Below, in pieces: positions 1 to 9,266 of a stretch of 55,768 nucleotides of DNA. A program made the translations under genes and the position numbers. Origin of the DNA: an uncultured Lutimaribacter sp. Lineage in GTDB: Bacteria; Pseudomonadota; Alphaproteobacteria; Rhodobacterales; Rhodobacteraceae. Below the pieces are notes generated by a model, which saw only the letters and a program-made list of their open reading frames with translations, searched no databases and was not told where the DNA came from. Location of the stretch: positions 1-55,768 of the forward strand of contig CAJXSO010000017.1 in NCBI GenBank assembly GCA_913061505.1, in the 5' to 3' direction. Position 1 is the first letter of the stretch, and every line of letters starts with the position of its first letter.

Positions 1-31
1 GCCCGGAGCTGGCCCTGACATTGGCTGTGGC

Positions 32-664
32 TTATTGGGCAAGCATTAGGTTTGATATTTGGGCCGCAACAGCTGTCGCCGTATCATCGCTGTCTGATGA
101 AATTGCCAGGCCTACAAGCGATGTCTTTACCTCACCAAAGGCTTGAAAAAAGTCATTTTCCAGGTTGACCTGTTCCGTAAAAGCGCCTGTCCCGGCGGGT
201 CGCAAGACGAGAGTTTTACCCAAGCCCTTGAGAAAGGGCGATGGTAATATTGCGCCGCGTTTGTGTTTGCCGCCGTAGACATACATCAGCACCCGTGCCG
301 AAGGCGAGGCCATTAAGGTTTTGATACTGGCACCCGAGGTGGCGCTTATTTCTTGGGCGGGGGCAAATACGAAATAAAGCGACAGGTTTCTATCGTCGCC
401 GCCTTTAATGGTCAGGTCCGTTGCGGGAACTGATTTGGTGACGTTCCATTGCCAGCGCGCGGTATTTGCATTTTGCATTTCGGCGGGTGCGGGCGACCAT
501 AATAGCGAAACGGTGCCGTCAGATTGAATGGAAACCGTGTTTTTTGTTTTTACGTATGCGTTTCCGGAAAACAGCGAAAACCGCTGTTCTTTCCAATTTC
601 TGAAATCGAGGGCCAGCGCGGCACTTGGGCTTGCCAGTATCATCAGCAGCAGCAGATAACGCAT
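32..664 (-). CDS. DUF3047-like exported protein
   Basis: A 210-residue protein with a hydrophobic N-terminus (about residues 1-18, ending SAALA) that reads as a Sec signal peptide, so it is probably periplasmic. The middle has the pattern W-Q-W-x-V, then P-x-x-DL-x-x-K-x-GDD, then L-Y-F-V-F at about residues 70-100. That arrangement is typical of the uncharacterised DUF3047 family (from memory). No catalytic residues can be named. The stop lies near the left edge and the ATG is followed closely by a VOC gene on the same strand, so the two may be co-transcribed. Function unknown. Confidence 0.75.
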   Translation of the reverse strand: MRYLLLLMILASPSAALALDFRNWKEQRFSLFSGNAYVKTKNTVSIQSDGTVSLLWSPAPAEMQNANTARWQWNVTKSVPATDLTIKGGDDRNLSLYFVFAPAQEISATSGASIKTLMASPSARVLMYVYGGKHKRGAILPSPFLKGLGKTLVLRPAGTGAFTEQVNLENDFFQAFGEVKTSLVGLAISSDSDDTATAVAAQISNLMLAQ

Positions 665-670
665 AGGCGG

Positions 671-1087
671 TTACTGGTTTTCTAAACGCTGATGCACTTC
701 GATGACATTGCCGTCAGGGTCGTAAAAGAAAACCTGGTGCCAGCCTTTTACAGCATCGCTGCCCCAGTCAGAATAGGGCACGCCCTGCTGGTCTAGGTGG
801 GTTTTAAACGCCTCTATATCGTCTGTGCGATAGGCGATATGGCCCCGATCCAGCGGGTTGACAGTATGGCCAGACTTAAAGCTGTTTAATACATCCCGCG
901 GTGTCAGGTGCATTTGTATGGCACCATCTGTCACAAACGATACATCGCCCACCAAGCCTTTTTCATCATTGATCGGGGGCAGTTCATTGGGGTCGTCATC
1001 GCCCAAGAACAGGATGTCGCGGTAAAACCTATCCATGCGCCCAACGTTTGCCGAGCAAAGGTTTATATGATGAAGCCAGATTTTCAT
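671..1087 (-). CDS. VOC (glyoxalase/dioxygenase) superfamily protein
   Basis: A 138-residue protein of the vicinal-oxygen-chelate fold. It begins MKIWLHHINL, the usual first strand, with candidate metal ligands H7, H60 and H83 and E130 in the closing NVIEVHQ motif. The phrase YDPDGNVIE is classic for glyoxalase/bleomycin-resistance/extradiol dioxygenase relatives. The open frame continues upstream to 1204, but those 39 extra residues are basic and unlike the family, so I place the start at the internal ATG at 1087. The substrate cannot be told from sequence. It sits downstream of a LysR gene on the same strand and about 7 bases before the DUF3047-like gene. Confidence 0.85.
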   Translation of the reverse strand: MKIWLHHINLCSANVGRMDRFYRDILFLGDDDPNELPPINDEKGLVGDVSFVTDGAIQMHLTPRDVLNSFKSGHTVNPLDRGHIAYRTDDIEAFKTHLDQQGVPYSDWGSDAVKGWHQVFFYDPDGNVIEVHQRLENQ

Positions 1088-1203
1088 ATCGCAACCATGC
1101 GCTGCACAGGCCAGGTTTGGCAATAACCTAAGCGATCTTTTTGCCAACAGGCCACGCCAAACCTGGGGTGCTTTTGGGGGCGCTTTCTGTGGCTTGGCCT
1201 GCA

Positions 1204-2163
1204 TCAGGCGCCATAGGTGCGCTCGTCCAGGCCGGTGCGGGCCAGCTCATCTGTGAGCATGGAAAGAAATGCGGCCTCGGCGTTGGATTGGCGGCGCGCG
1301 GGGTTGGTGATAAGGTAGATATTCACCATGGGAAGCGCGTCATAGGGGGGCACCTGCCGAATGCGGCCGGCGCGTTCGTCTTCTTGGGCCACGTGCAGCG
1401 GCAGGGCGCCAATGCCAAAATCGGCCATGATCATGCGGCGAATTTCGGTCAGGCTAGACGACAGGCCGCGCCAGCTGTTGGCCAGACCCGCACGCGCGCG
1501 CAGGCGCGAAATGGCCTCTAGCGGGCCGCCTTCTGCCTCGGTTTGAAAGGCCACGAAAGGCGCGCCCTGAATATCGCTCAGGGTAATTTCCTTGGCCCGA
1601 AACAACGGGTGGCGGGCGCCGCAATACAGGCCGAAAAATTCACGATATAAGATGGTGGCGGTCAAATGGGGTGGCTGCTTGGCCAGCAGGCAGATGCCCA
1701 AACTGGCCCGGTTTTGCGCCACCATTGTGGCCACCCCTTCGCTTTCATGCACGGAAAACCCGTAGGTGACACGCGGATAGGCGCGGGCAAAGCGGCTAAG
1801 CACGTCGTCAAAATGCTCGCACATCACGGCGCTGGTGGTGGCGATCGTCAGATGGCCGCGCAGCTCGTCTGGGCCGGCATCCATCAGCGAGGGCAATTGC
1901 GACACCGTGCCAAAGATCTTTGCACATTCGGTATAAAGCGCCTGCCCCGCCGGTGTGACGCTGAATTCGTTTGGCTTGCGCACGATCAACGACTTGCCTG
2001 TTGTCTCTTCCAGCCGTTTCAGCGCTGCGGAAACCGTGGGCTGTTTCAGCCCCAACGCATCGGCGGCTTTGGAAATGCCGCGCTGTTCGGCGATGACCAT
2101 AAAGGTGCGCAACAGGTTCCAATCGAGGTTCCAGGGAAAGCGGTGATGTTTGGGTAGCTTCAT
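1204..2163 (-). CDS. LysR-family transcriptional regulator
   Basis: About 319 residues. The N-terminal winged helix-turn-helix includes WNLLRTFMVIAEQRG, then SKAADALGLKQPTVSAALKRLE, the LysR recognition helix. A periplasmic-binding-protein-like effector domain follows from about residue 95. The open frame extends upstream to 2481, but the LysR fold starts only at the ATGs at 2163 or 2172; neither has a strong ribosome-binding site. It is transcribed divergently from the amino-acid importer at 2314 across about 150 bases that contain an ATACT-N8-AGTAT inverted repeat. The likely role is control of that importer and its catabolic genes, with a transported or degraded compound as co-inducer (inference). 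Confidence 0.92.
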   Translation of the reverse strand: MKLPKHHRFPWNLDWNLLRTFMVIAEQRGISKAADALGLKQPTVSAALKRLEETTGKSLIVRKPNEFSVTPAGQALYTECAKIFGTVSQLPSLMDAGPDELRGHLTIATTSAVMCEHFDDVLSRFARAYPRVTYGFSVHESEGVATMVAQNRASLGICLLAKQPPHLTATILYREFFGLYCGARHPLFRAKEITLSDIQGAPFVAFQTEAEGGPLEAISRLRARAGLANSWRGLSSSLTEIRRMIMADFGIGALPLHVAQEDERAGRIRQVPPYDALPMVNIYLITNPARRQSNAEAAFLSMLTDELARTGLDERTYGA

Positions 2164-2174
2164 AGATTTCATCA

Positions 2175-2192
2175 ATACTAAAGGTAGAGTAT
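2175..2192. promoter_or_regulatory. Candidate LysR operator (ATACT-N8-AGTAT)
   Basis: A perfect 5-bp inverted repeat with an 8-base spacer lies 12 bases upstream of the LysR start and within the divergent promoter region of the importer operon. An interrupted AT-rich dyad of this type is the usual binding site of LysR proteins that repress themselves and activate the divergent operon. Assignment rests on position and symmetry only. Confidence 0.5.
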
Positions 2193-2313
2193 ATTTATTT
2201 GCGTAATGTTTTGCCGCCATGCAAGTGTTTTTCACGCGCGCAGGCCAGCGCTGCCAAAACTGGGCCAAAATTGCCGGGCATCGGCCCGGCTTATGACCAA
2301 CAGGAGACACATA

Positions 2314-3090
2314 ATGACCGTTCGCCGCACCATTTTGAAATCTGCCCTGGTGGCTGCCAGCTTTGCCTTTATGGGCATCAGCCCCGCCAGCGCTGACGAG
2401 CTGGATACGCTGAAAGAAAAGGGCGTGATCCGCATTGCCATGTCGGGCGCATACCCCCCGTTCAATTTTGTGAATGACCAAAACGAGGTTGTGGGCTTTG
2501 ACCCGGCCATCGGTGCCGAAATCGCCAAACGTATGGGCCTAGAGGTGGAAATCGTGACCACCGCGTGGGATGGCATCATTGGCGGGCTTTTGGCCAATAA
2601 ATACGATGCCATCGTGGGCTCGATGACCATCACCGCCGAACGTGACGAAGTGGTTGATTTTGTTGGCCCTTACTATTCGGATAAACGCGCGATTTTCAGC
2701 AACCCCGGTTCGGGCATTGCGTCTTTGGACGATCTGAAAGGCAAAAAAGTGGGCCTGACATTGGGCGAAACCCACGAAGATTGGGCGCGTGAAAAGGGCT
2801 ATAATGTGAGCACTTACAAGGGCCTGCCCGAGCTGCTGCTCGAGCTAGAGAACGGCCGCGTCGATGCCATTGTAAATGATTCCATCGCCGCCATTCTGGC
2901 CATGGGCGCAAAAGGGCAAGAGTTTGAAATGTTCGGCGACCCAACCACCGAACCCTTTGGCGCAGGCATTGCCATTCGCCAGGGCAACCCCGAGCTGGCC
3001 GCCGCCATGCAAAAAGCGCTGGATGATCTGATGGCCGATGGCACCTATTTGACCATCGCCGAAAAATGGGTTGGCGCTGATATCCGCTAA
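2314..3090 (+). CDS. Amino-acid-type ABC transporter substrate-binding protein
   Basis: A 258-residue periplasmic binding protein of family 3 (SBP_bac_3). A Sec signal peptide runs to about residue 27 (ending PASA). The mature protein starts LDTLKEKGVIRIAMSGAYPPF, then has GFDPAIGAEIAKRMG and GSMTITAERDEVVDF, all standard for polar amino-acid binders (His/Arg/Lys/Gln/cystine type). I chose the ATG at 2314 because AGGAG lies 7 bases ahead; the longer frame from 2206 would bury the signal peptide. It is the first gene of an operon that continues with two permeases, an ATPase and catabolic enzymes. The ligand is not deducible, but the downstream enzymes point to an amino acid or N-acyl amino acid. 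Confidence 0.93.
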   Translation: MTVRRTILKSALVAASFAFMGISPASADELDTLKEKGVIRIAMSGAYPPFNFVNDQNEVVGFDPAIGAEIAKRMGLEVEIVTTAWDGIIGGLLANKYDAIVGSMTITAERDEVVDFVGPYYSDKRAIFSNPGSGIASLDDLKGKKVGLTLGETHEDWAREKGYNVSTYKGLPELLLELENGRVDAIVNDSIAAILAMGAKGQEFEMFGDPTTEPFGAGIAIRQGNPELAAAMQKALDDLMADGTYLTIAEKWVGADIR

Positions 3091-3099
3091 TCCATCTGG

Positions 3100-3134
3100 C
3101 CCCCGGGCGCCGTATGGCCCCCGGGGGTGTTTTG
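3100..3134 (+). terminator. Attenuator-type hairpin after the binding-protein gene
   Basis: CCCCCGGG at 3100-3107 pairs with CCCGGGGG at 3120-3127, and the loop can itself pair (GGC/GCC). A short T-rich tract (TGTTTT) follows. It lies between the binding-protein gene and the first permease. Such hairpins usually raise the amount of binding protein relative to the membrane subunits by stabilising the upstream mRNA or by partial termination. Confidence 0.6.
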
Positions 3135-3161
3135 ACAAAGCCATCCCCGCCGGAGTGATCG

Positions 3162-3809
3162 ATGGACACAGAGCTGATGCTAAAAGTCTACCCGTTCTTT
3201 TTACAGGCGGCGGGGCTGACGATCGTGTTGTCGGTATTAACGGCCCTCTTGGGGCTGGTCTGCGGGGCTTTGGGGGCGGCGGCGCGGCTGTCGCGCTTTG
3301 TCATTTTGCGGTTTCTCGGGGCGGCTTATGTCAGCGTTTTCAGGGGCACGCCTGCGTTGATCCAGCTGTTTATCTTATATTTTGGCGGGCCGCAGATCGG
3401 CATTCAGCTAGATGCGTTCCAGGCGGGTGTCATCGGCTTGGGGGTGAATGCGGGCGCCTATATGGCCGAAACAATCCGCGGGGCCATTATCGCCGTTGAT
3501 CGTGGCCAGACCGAGGCCGCGCGCACCCTGGGCCTAAGCCGCTGGCAGGCCATGGCGCGGGTGGTTTTGCCACAGGCCGCGCGGCTGATGGTGCGGCCTT
3601 TGGGGGTGAACCTGAACATGCTGATCAAGGCCACAGCCCTGGTTGCGGCCATTTCGGTGGTCGAGCTGACATATACAGCGCAGCGCTACATCGGATCGAC
3701 CTACAAACCGTTCGAGATGTTTCTTTTGGCCGGGGTTCTTTACATGGCCATCATTTATGTCACCGGCCGTGGTGTGGCGTGGCTGGACCGCCGCGTGCGC
3801 ATCCACTAG
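3162..3809 (+). CDS. Amino-acid ABC transporter permease 1
   Basis: A 215-residue inner-membrane protein of the HisM/HisQ (BPD_transp_1) type with about five membrane helices. The cytoplasmic coupling loop (EAA motif) reads AVDRGQTEAARTLGLSRWQA around residues 107-126. The start ATG has GGAG 6 bases upstream. It pairs with the next permease to form the heterodimeric channel, which is driven by the ATPase at 4498. Confidence 0.93.
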   Translation: MDTELMLKVYPFFLQAAGLTIVLSVLTALLGLVCGALGAAARLSRFVILRFLGAAYVSVFRGTPALIQLFILYFGGPQIGIQLDAFQAGVIGLGVNAGAYMAETIRGAIIAVDRGQTEAARTLGLSRWQAMARVVLPQAARLMVRPLGVNLNMLIKATALVAAISVVELTYTAQRYIGSTYKPFEMFLLAGVLYMAIIYVTGRGVAWLDRRVRIH

Positions 3810-3826
3810 CAAAAAGGGGCGCCGCA

Positions 3827-4483
3827 ATGGGGCTGGATTTTTCGATTGTTCCCAAATACCTGGACATCCTTTTGCTGGGCGTTGCCTGGACGGTGGGCAT
3901 TACCCTGGCGGCGGCGCTGTTAAGCTTTGTGGGCGGCATTCTATTTGCCTTGGTGGCGCTTTACGGGCCATGGCTGCTGCGCCAGCCCTTTCGCCTGGTG
4001 TCTTGGGTGTTTATGGGCACGCCGCTGCTGTTGCAGCTGTTTTTGATTTATTTTGGCCTGGTGCAGATTGGCATAGATCTGCCTGCTTTCGTGGCCGGCA
4101 GCATTGGGTTGGGGCTGCATTTTGCGGTCTATAATTCCGAGCTTATCCAAGCCGCAATTCTGGCGGTGGACCGGGGCCAGATGGAGGCCGCGCGCACCTT
4201 GGGCCTAAGCCGTGGGCAGGCGTTGCGCAAGGTGGTGGTGCCACAGGCGGTGCGCGCGGTGATACCGCCCATCGGCAACAATATGATTGCGCTGTTGAAA
4301 GACAGCGCGCTGGTGTCGGTGATTGGCGTAAGCGAGCTGACGCTTTCGGCGCAGCGGGTGATTGGCAAAACCTATCGGCCCTTTGAATTTTATCTGGCCG
4401 CGGCCGCCTTTTATTACGTCATCAACCTGTGCATGGAATGGGTGCAGCGCAAAATCGAGCGCCGCATCTCTGTGTCACGCTAA
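3827..4483 (+). CDS. Amino-acid ABC transporter permease 2
   Basis: A 218-residue membrane protein paralogous to the preceding permease. Its EAA loop is almost identical (AVDRGQMEAARTLGLSRGQA), followed by VVVPQAVRAVIPP. The frame opens at 3779 inside the previous gene, but the ATG at 3827 follows AAGGGG and begins the first hydrophobic segment (YLDILLLGVAW), so it is preferred. It lies 17 bases after permease 1 and 14 before the ATPase gene. Confidence 0.93.
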   Translation: MGLDFSIVPKYLDILLLGVAWTVGITLAAALLSFVGGILFALVALYGPWLLRQPFRLVSWVFMGTPLLLQLFLIYFGLVQIGIDLPAFVAGSIGLGLHFAVYNSELIQAAILAVDRGQMEAARTLGLSRGQALRKVVVPQAVRAVIPPIGNNMIALLKDSALVSVIGVSELTLSAQRVIGKTYRPFEFYLAAAAFYYVINLCMEWVQRKIERRISVSR

Positions 4484-4497
4484 TTTAGGGGGCCGGG

Positions 4498-5268
4498 ATG
4501 GCGCAGAACCAACCTTTTGTCGATATTCGGCATGCGCAGAAATCGTTTGGCAAAGTCGAGGTGCTGAAAGACATCAGCCTGACGGTGGAACGCGGGCAGA
4601 TCGTGGGCATCATCGGCTCGTCGGGGTCGGGAAAATCGACCTTGCTGCGCGCGATAAACGATCTCGATCCGCTCAGCGGTGGCGAGATCTGGCTGGATGG
4701 TGTGCAGGTGAACAAAAAACTGCCGCATCGCCAATACGAGGCCCATATCAATGCGCTGCGCCAGCAGGTTGGGATGGTGTTTCAGCATTTCAACCTCTTT
4801 CCCCATCTCAGCGTGCGCGACAATGTCACCATGGCGCCCATGCTGTTGAAAAACCTCTCGCGTGCCGAGGCCAACCGCCTGGCCGAAGAGCAGCTTGATC
4901 ATGTCGGCATGCTAGAGCGGATCGAATATTACCCCTCGCAGCTGTCGGGTGGCCAAAAACAGCGCGTGGCCATCGCCCGCGCCCTGGCGATGAAGCCCAA
5001 GCTGATGCTGTTTGACGAGGCCACCTCGGCCCTGGATCCAGAGCTGGTGGAAGAGGTGAATTTGGTCATGAAAAAACTGGCCGAACAGCACATGACGATG
5101 ATCATCGTCACCCACGAGATGGATTTTGCCGCCTCGGTCTGCGACCGGGTGCTGTTTATGGACAAAGGCGTGGTGGTCGAGGAAGGCCCGCCACAGGTGA
5201 TTTTCAAAAACCCAACCCAGCCCCGCACGCGCGAATTTTTGCGCAAGCATATCGAAGGTGCATCGTGA
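4498..5268 (+). CDS. Amino-acid ABC transporter ATP-binding protein
   Basis: A 256-residue cytoplasmic ATPase of the GlnQ/HisP class. Walker A is GSSGSGKST at residues 40-48, the Q-loop is in [13 protein letters not shown], the signature LSGGQ is at 149-153, Walker B is LMLFDEA from 169 and the H-loop histidine is H206. It powers the two permeases upstream. Its stop overlaps the GTG start of the aminotransferase gene by 4 bases, which ties transport to catabolism in one transcript. Confidence 0.96.
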   Translation: MAQNQPFVDIRHAQKSFGKVEVLKDISLTVERGQIVGIIGSSGSGKSTLLRAINDLDPLSGGEIWLDGVQVNKKLPHRQYEAHINALRQQVGMVFQHFNLFPHLSVRDNVTMAPMLLKNLSRAEANRLAEEQLDHVGMLERIEYYPSQLSGGQKQRVAIARALAMKPKLMLFDEATSALDPELVEEVNLVMKKLAEQHMTMIIVTHEMDFAASVCDRVLFMDKGVVVEEGPPQVIFKNPTQPRTREFLRKHIEGAS

Positions 5269-6617
5269 GCGAAGACCAATCTTACCTGTTTTACCAAACC
5301 CGCAATCCGCGCCCGTTTTTGGATTACGGCGAAGGGATCTACCTGTTTGATGAAAGCGGCAAGCGCTATATCGATGGCTCGTCCGGGGCCATGGTGTCGA
5401 ATATCGGCCATTCCAACCCGCGGGTGCTGGCCAAGATGCAGGCCCAAATGCAGCGTGCAACCTTTGGCTATCGGCTGCATTTTCGCACCCATCCCTCCGA
5501 AGACCTGGCCAAAAAAACCGTGTCGCTGATGCCAAAGGGGCTGGACCGGGTGTTTTTTGTCTCTGGCGGCTCTGAGGCGGTGGAAAGCGCGGTGAAACTG
5601 GCGCGCCAATATGCGCTGACACAGGGGCAGGGCGCGCGCTATAAAGTGATTTCGCGCTTTCCCTCGTATCACGGCTGCACCTTTGGCGCATTGGATCTCA
5701 CGGGCTACGACCCGCTGCGCCAGCCCTTTGCGCCGATGATGGCCGGTATGCCCAAGGTGGCATCCCCTGCCACATATCTTGATCGTGATAACCTTAGCGA
5801 AGAAGAGCGGGGTTTGAAATACGCCGAGCTGCTGCGCGAGCAGATCCTGGCCCAAGGCCCCGAAACGGTGCTGGCCTTTATCATGGAGCCAGTGGGCGGT
5901 GCCTCGACCGGGGCGCTGGTGGCGCCAGACAGCTATTACACCCGTGTGCGCGAGATTTGCGACGAATTTGGTGTGCTGCTGATTTACGACGAGGTGATGA
6001 CCGGGGCAGGGCGCACGGGGCGCTTTTTGGCGGCTGAACATTGGGGCATCACCCCCGATATCGTGGCCCTGTCAAAGGGGTTCGGCGCGGGCTATGCCCC
6101 GCTTGGCGCCATGGTGGCGGGGGCGCGGCTGGTTGATCCGGTGTTGGATGCCGGCGGGTTTGCCCATGGCTTTACCTATGCAGGAAACCCAATGGCCTGC
6201 GCCGCCGGCCTGGCCGTGCTGGAAGAAATGGAAGACTACGGGCTGGTCGATAACGCTGCACGCATGGGCACGCTTTTGATGGCGCAGCTGCAGGGTTTGA
6301 TGGCGCGCTATCCCTTTATCGGGGATGTGCGCGGCAAGGGGCTGCTGACCGCGTTCGAGCTGGTCGCAGACCGCGAAACCATGGCGCCGCTGGACCCGGG
6401 CATGAATGCCTATGCCCGTTTGGTCGAACATGCCTACGCGCGCGGCTTGATCCTTTATTCGCGCCGCACCCGTGGTGGCACGGCGGGCGATCATTTCCTG
6501 GTGGCCCCGCCACTGATCATCACCGCCCCCCAGATTGACGAGCTGATGGCCATTTTGCGCGACGCGCTGGATGCGTTTGCCGCAGAAACCGGCCTGCCGG
6601 TGGTGGGGGCGCCATGA
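5265..6617 (+). CDS. Class III (omega) aminotransferase
   Basis: A 450-residue PLP enzyme of fold type I, class [17 protein letters not shown] (101-114) binds the phosphate, D242 in [12 protein letters not shown] contacts the pyridine nitrogen, and K271 in [13 protein letters not shown] is the Schiff-base lysine. Class III members transfer amino groups from omega- or beta-amino acids, ornithine-type amines or 2,2-dialkylglycines; the substrate here is not deducible. The start is GTG, overlapping the ATPase stop, and its own stop overlaps the next ATG (ATGA). Its position before a 3-oxoacid-type CoA-transferase suggests that a beta-amino acid is converted to a 3-oxo acid (inference). Confidence 0.93.
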   Translation: MSEDQSYLFYQTRNPRPFLDYGEGIYLFDESGKRYIDGSSGAMVSNIGHSNPRVLAKMQAQMQRATFGYRLHFRTHPSEDLAKKTVSLMPKGLDRVFFVSGGSEAVESAVKLARQYALTQGQGARYKVISRFPSYHGCTFGALDLTGYDPLRQPFAPMMAGMPKVASPATYLDRDNLSEEERGLKYAELLREQILAQGPETVLAFIMEPVGGASTGALVAPDSYYTRVREICDEFGVLLIYDEVMTGAGRTGRFLAAEHWGITPDIVALSKGFGAGYAPLGAMVAGARLVDPVLDAGGFAHGFTYAGNPMACAAGLAVLEEMEDYGLVDNAARMGTLLMAQLQGLMARYPFIGDVRGKGLLTAFELVADRETMAPLDPGMNAYARLVEHAYARGLILYSRRTRGGTAGDHFLVAPPLIITAPQIDELMAILRDALDAFAAETGLPVVGAP

Positions 6618-7306
6618 AACTGCCCGATAAAACCACCCCCATGGCGCAGGCCATTGCCACCATTAAAGATGGTGACACGGTCATGATTGGCGGCTTTGGC
6701 GTGCCCGGCACACCGATGACGCTGATCCACGCGCTGGTGGCCCATGGCGCGCGCGGCCTGACGGTGATCAAAAACGATGCAAACGAGCCCGGCATGGGCG
6801 TGGATCACCTGCTGCAAAGCGGGCAGGTTCGCAGGCTGATCACCACGCATCTGGGGCTGAATGCCAATGCCATGGCGCTGATGAACGCAGGCCAGATCGA
6901 GGTAGAATTCAACGCGCAAGGCATTTTGGCCGAACGTATCCGCGCCGGTGGTGCGGGGATCGGCGCGGTGCTCAGCGATGTTGGGATCGGCACCGAACTG
7001 GAGCATGGCAAGCAAGTGGTCCAGCTGGATGGGCGCCCACATCTGGTGCAAACCGCGCTGCGGGCTGATGTGGCGCTTTTGCATGCCGATTGTGCAGATG
7101 GCTTTGGCAACCTTACCTACCGGGCCACCGCGCGCAATTTCAATCCGGTCATGGCCATGGCAGCCCAGCGGGTGGTCGTGGAAACCGAAACGCTGGTGGC
7201 GCTGGGCCAGATTGCCCCCGATGCTGTGCACACGCCCGGGGTGTTTGTCGATTGCGTCGTGCCGCTGGAGACACTTACAAAGGAATATGCCGTTGTCGAG
7301 CGCTAG
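6614..7306 (+). CDS. CoA-transferase subunit A (3-oxoacid/acetate type)
   Basis: A 230-residue alpha subunit of a family I CoA-transferase (AtoD/ScoA/PcaI type). The N-terminal glycine motif GGFGVPGTP (about 26-34) forms the CoA-binding loop, and ADVALLHADCADGFGNL is the usual C-terminal block. It works with subunit B, which starts inside its 3' end. Together they would move CoA from succinyl- or acetyl-CoA to an organic acid, probably the 3-oxo acid released by the aminotransferase. Confidence 0.93.
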   Translation: MKLPDKTTPMAQAIATIKDGDTVMIGGFGVPGTPMTLIHALVAHGARGLTVIKNDANEPGMGVDHLLQSGQVRRLITTHLGLNANAMALMNAGQIEVEFNAQGILAERIRAGGAGIGAVLSDVGIGTELEHGKQVVQLDGRPHLVQTALRADVALLHADCADGFGNLTYRATARNFNPVMAMAAQRVVVETETLVALGQIAPDAVHTPGVFVDCVVPLETLTKEYAVVER

Positions 7307-7946
7307 GGACAGATTGTTGGCGCGCGCCGCGCGTGAAATCGTGCCGGGCATGGTGGTTAATCTGGGCATTGGCCTGCCCACGCAGGTGTTGGCCCATGTG
7401 CCCGCCGGCATCGCGGCCTGCCTTCACACCGAAAATGGCATGGCGGGTATTGGCCCTGCCTTGCCGCCCAGCCAGGCCGATCGCAACTTGATTGATGCGG
7501 GGGGGGCCTATGTCTCAACCCTGCCGGGCAGTGCGTTTTTTGACAGCGTCACCAGTTTTGCCATGGTGCGCGCCGGGCGCATCGATTTGACCATGCTGGG
7601 CGCTTTCGAGGTGGCCGCCAATGGCGATTTGGCAAATTGGAAAATTCCGGGCAAATTCAGCCCCGGCATGGGTGGGGGCATCGAGCTGGCGCAAAAGGCA
7701 CGCCGGGTTGTGGTGATCAGCACCCATACCGACCGCGCAGGAAACCCCAAATTGAAATCGGCCTGCACGCTGCCGCTGACCGCTGCGGGCTGTGTGGCGC
7801 GCATCTTCACCGATATGGCTGTGGTTGATGTGGGGCCGCGCGGGTTTGAGCTGGTCGAGCTGGCCGAGGGGCGCAGCCTGGCCGAGGTTGCCGATGCCAC
7901 CGGCGCACCGTTACATGTGCCCGATCACCCGATTGCAACATTTTAG
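7287..7946 (+). CDS. CoA-transferase subunit B (3-oxoacid/acetate type)
   Basis: A 219-residue beta subunit (AtoA/ScoB/PcaJ type). MVVNLGIGLPTQV starts the fold, and the catalytic glutamate that forms the glutamyl-CoA thioester is E49 in TENGMAGIGP. The frame opens much further upstream (6948), but that part overlaps subunit A in another frame. ATG 7287 gives the normal length and overlaps subunit A by 20 bases, with AAAGGA just ahead; a TTG at 7293 is an alternative. Confidence 0.92.
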   Translation: MPLSSARDRLLARAAREIVPGMVVNLGIGLPTQVLAHVPAGIAACLHTENGMAGIGPALPPSQADRNLIDAGGAYVSTLPGSAFFDSVTSFAMVRAGRIDLTMLGAFEVAANGDLANWKIPGKFSPGMGGGIELAQKARRVVVISTHTDRAGNPKLKSACTLPLTAAGCVARIFTDMAVVDVGPRGFELVELAEGRSLAEVADATGAPLHVPDHPIATF

Positions 7947-7958
7947 AAAGGGCCGCCC

Positions 7959-9251
7959 ATGACACATGCTGATCTGAACACCCGTTTATGCGCCGCGGTG
8001 GATGATGCCTTTGAGGCGCAAGTGGCGTTTTTGTCCGAGCTGACAGCGCACCCCTCGACGCGCGGAAACGAACAGTCGGCGCAGGATTTCATGGCGCATG
8101 CCCTGTCGGCGCGGGGCTACGAGGTGGACCGCTGGCAGATCGATCTGGCCGATATCCAGCATTTGCCGGGCTTCTCGCCAGTGATTGGCGATTACGAAGA
8201 TGCGGTCAATGTGGTGGGCAGCCACCGTGCGCGCTCGGGGGGGCGGTCGCTTATTCTGAACGGGCATATCGATGTGGTGCCCGAAGGCCCGCTGGATATG
8301 TGGGATAGCCCCCCCTTTTCGCCGCGCGTGGCCGATGGCTGGCTTTATGGGCGTGGCGGCGGTGACATGAAGGCGGGGCTGGTGTCGAACCTCTTTGCGC
8401 TGGATGCGCTGGCGGCTTGTGGCCTGGCCCCGGGGGGCGATGTATTTTATCAATCCGTGGTCGAGGAGGAATGCACCGGCAATGGCGCCTTGGCCTGCCT
8501 GGCGCGCGGCTACCGCGCCGATGCCGCCCTGATCCCCGAGCCGTTTTCCGAACAACTGGTCAGTGCGCAATTGGGCGTTTTGTGGTTTCAGGTGCATCTT
8601 AAGGGGCGGCCCACCCATGTGGCCTATGCCGGCAGCGGTGCCAATGCCATCGAGGCCGCCATCCCCCTGATCAAAGCCCTGCACGAGATGGAACACCGCT
8701 GGAATGCCCCCGACAGGCGCAGCCCCGATTACGCCCATGCCGAGCATGCGTTAAACCTGAATGTGGGTAAAATCGAAGGGGGGGATTGGGCCAGTTCGGT
8801 GCCTGCCTGGTGCGTGTTTGATGTGCGCATGGGGCTTTTCCCTGGCCAATCCTTGGCTGCGGCCAAGGCCGAGATCGAGCAGGTTATTCTGGATGCCGCG
8901 CGCGAAAACGACTTTTTGCGCAATGCGTTGCCGGAAATCGTATACCATGGGTTTCACGCCGAAGGTTACGCGCTGTCGCAAGACAGCTCGGCCAAGGCGC
9001 AGGCCGCCATTGCCGCGCTCGAGGGCGCGCATAGCGCCGCCACCGGCACCGCCTTGCAGCGCCAGGCCATCACCGCCACCACAGATGCGCGCTTTTTTGG
9101 CCTTTATGCCGATACGCCAGCCTTGGTTTATGGCCCCCATGCCGAGGGCATTCATGGCTTTAACGAAAGGGTGGATCTGGATAGTATGCGCCGTGTCACC
9201 AAAGCGACGGCCATGTTCATTGCCGATTGGTGCGGGGTCGAGCCGCGTTAG
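7959..9251 (+). CDS. M20 metallopeptidase (ArgE/DapE-like deacylase)
   Basis: A 430-residue M20 hydrolase. Metal and catalytic residues are H103 and D105 in NGHIDVVPEG, D136 in GRGGGDMKAG and the acidic run E169-E171 in VVEEECTGNG. Family members remove acyl groups from amino acids (acetylornithine, succinyl-DAP) or cleave dipeptides. It lies 12 bases after CoA-transferase subunit B with a GGG-type ribosome-binding site, so it belongs to the operon. Likely it frees the amino acid from an N-acyl or peptide-like precursor before transamination (inference). Confidence 0.9.
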   Translation: MTHADLNTRLCAAVDDAFEAQVAFLSELTAHPSTRGNEQSAQDFMAHALSARGYEVDRWQIDLADIQHLPGFSPVIGDYEDAVNVVGSHRARSGGRSLILNGHIDVVPEGPLDMWDSPPFSPRVADGWLYGRGGGDMKAGLVSNLFALDALAACGLAPGGDVFYQSVVEEECTGNGALACLARGYRADAALIPEPFSEQLVSAQLGVLWFQVHLKGRPTHVAYAGSGANAIEAAIPLIKALHEMEHRWNAPDRRSPDYAHAEHALNLNVGKIEGGDWASSVPAWCVFDVRMGLFPGQSLAAAKAEIEQVILDAARENDFLRNALPEIVYHGFHAEGYALSQDSSAKAQAAIAALEGAHSAATGTALQRQAITATTDARFFGLYADTPALVYGPHAEGIHGFNERVDLDSMRRVTKATAMFIADWCGVEPR

Positions 9252-9266
9252 GCGCGCAGGCGGGGG

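Noticed and set aside
2173-2481. The 100-residue upstream extension of the LysR gene at 1204
   Set aside because: It lies opposite the start of the divergent binding-protein gene and precedes the LysR helix-turn-helix with low-complexity sequence.
4929-6041. A 370-codon open frame on the minus strand, and similar long minus-strand frames at 6491-7411, 7986-8747 and 37781-39340's opposite strand
   Set aside because: They lie fully opposite well-supported genes, have low-complexity His/Arg/Gln-rich translations, and are the usual product of GC-rich codon bias.
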